From: an uncultured bacterium
GTDB lineage: Bacteria > Patescibacteriota > Minisyncoccia > Phycocordibacterales > UBA9973
Assembly (NCBI GenBank): GCA_937895685.1
Contig: CALBMC010000049.1
Coordinates: forward strand, 1-6,055
Direction of reading: 5' to 3'
Length of the DNA: 6,055 bases
Position numbers and translations under genes: made by a program. Positions 5,384 through 6,055 of the stretch are shown here, piece by piece (within the stretch, counting starts at the first letter, position 1; each line of letters starts with the position of its first letter). The notes under the pieces were generated by a model that was given only the letters and a program-made list of their open reading frames with translations, was not told the DNA's origin and did not search any database.

Positions 5384-6055
5384 TTAAAACAATTTCTTCA
5401 TTTCTTCTGCTATCCCCTGCCAATCGTATTTTGAAAAAGCCAAACTTTCTCCATTTTCAGAAATTCTTTTTAATAAAGTTTGATCTTCTAGTAAATTTTT
5501 TATTTTTAAAGCAGTATCTTCTGGATTGTCTATTTCTACCAAAACCCCAGTCTGACTATCTTCAACAAAATCTGGGATCCCACCAGCACAAGTTGCGATA
5601 ACCGGCAGACCAGAAGCCATTGCTTCTAGAAACGCACTACCCAAACCTTCAGAACGAGAAGGACGAATGAAGGCATCAGAAGACCACAAATAGCGAGGTA
5701 GATCTTCGTGAGTCGCATAACCTAAGAATTTAATTCGAGACAAAACCCCGGCATCTCTAGCAAGTTTAATAAGTGAATCCTTGTCCTCCCCTTCTCCTAC
5801 AATTAAAAACTTAACATTCTCAGGTAAATTCTTTAGTGCCAAAATAACAACATCAACCGCATTCTTCTTAACAAGTCTTGAGGCAGTAACCAAAACAAAA
5901 TCTAAATTTTCATAACCCAACTCTTCTCTTAAGCTTTTTCTATCAAAATTCTCCGGTCTTTTAAATCTCTCTAAATCAACTCCATTTGGAATCACGACAG
6001 GTTTTGTTCTTGCGCCCATAGATTTAGCAAAATCAGCCAGAAAATTAGAAATCGA
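5384..6055 (-). CDS. GT4-family glycosyltransferase, 5' end outside the window
   Basis: Predicted retaining glycosyltransferase; the visible part is 223 residues. The frame stays open through the right edge: upstream of an internal Met at 6019 it reads SISNFLADFAKS, which joins smoothly to the GT4 block ending in VVIPNGVDLERF. The Met is therefore not the start, and roughly 150 residues of acceptor domain lie beyond the window. Numbering from the edge: IPNGVD (22-27), LVTASRLVKKNAVD (55-68; R60 with K63/K64), FLIVGEGEDKDSL (83-95), IKFLGYATHEDLPRYL (108-123), and RPSRSEGLGSAFLEAM (131-146) with intact E136-x7-E144, then GLPVIAT and GGIPDF in the nucleotide-binding region. This wording closely resembles glycosyltransferases I associate with Parcubacteria. 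It is followed after 6 bases by the transporter gene and likely shares a transcript with it. Substrate unknown. Confidence 0.9.
   Translation of the reverse strand, partial: SISNFLADFAKSMGARTKPVVIPNGVDLERFKRPENFDRKSLREELGYENLDFVLVTASRLVKKNAVDVVILALKNLPENVKFLIVGEGEDKDSLIKLARDAGVLSRIKFLGYATHEDLPRYLWSSDAFIRPSRSEGLGSAFLEAMASGLPVIATCAGGIPDFVEDSQTGVLVEIDNPEDTALKIKNLLEDQTLLKRISENGESLAFSKYDWQGIAEEMKKLF

Noticed and set aside
5384..6019. Taking the Met at 6019 as the true start of a short 211-residue glycosyltransferase
   Set aside because: The frame continues to the window edge and the upstream 12 residues fit the conserved GT4 block before VIPNGVD, so the gene is cut by the window rather than naturally short.

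Overview
The window is AT-rich (about one third G+C over most of its length), densely packed bacterial DNA carrying part of a surface-glycan locus: three GT-B (GT4-type) glycosyltransferases, two SAM-dependent methyltransferases and one EamA/DMT-type membrane transporter. The lysine-rich proteins, near-zero gene spacing, ATGA stop/start overlaps and wording of several glycosyltransferase blocks (for example QDPFESG...QEHGDFF, and SEGLGSAFLEAMASGLPVIAT...GGIPDF) resemble Patescibacteria/CPR, especially Parcubacteria-like genomes. That assignment is inference from remembered family resemblance. TGA, TAA and TAG are all used as stops, so a code that reads TGA as an amino acid is excluded.

Layout from right to left, since nearly everything is on the minus strand. 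(i) 6055-4514: the C-terminal two thirds of a GT4 glycosyltransferase whose 5' end lies beyond the window, then an EamA transporter 6 bases later. (ii) 4513-3897: an orphan plus-strand gene of unknown function (3986-4459) with its own candidate promoter, an operator-like dyad and a strong rho-independent terminator. It is bracketed by a 17-base direct repeat. (iii) 3896-363: a tight minus-strand operon of GT4, GT4 (ATGA overlap), methyltransferase (26-base gap, GTG start) and methyltransferase (2-base gap), running by another ATGA overlap into (iv) a reading frame that starts as a P-loop NTP-binding protein at 366.

The left edge is odd. After about 25-35 codons the P-loop frame turns, without a stop, into what reads as the middle of a BatA/BatB-type membrane-anchored VWA protein (ARPQMGES, then a DVSES MIDAS motif), and the G+C content rises to about 48% over positions 1-180. 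The simplest reading is a chimeric junction, from assembly or amplification, around 241-300; a real recombination or fusion is less likely.

Taken together, the glycosyltransferases would build an oligosaccharide from activated sugars, the methyltransferases would modify or cap it, and the EamA protein could move a lipid-linked sugar or small substrate across the membrane. The substrates cannot be read from the sequence. No tRNA, rRNA, CRISPR array, transposase or integrase was seen.
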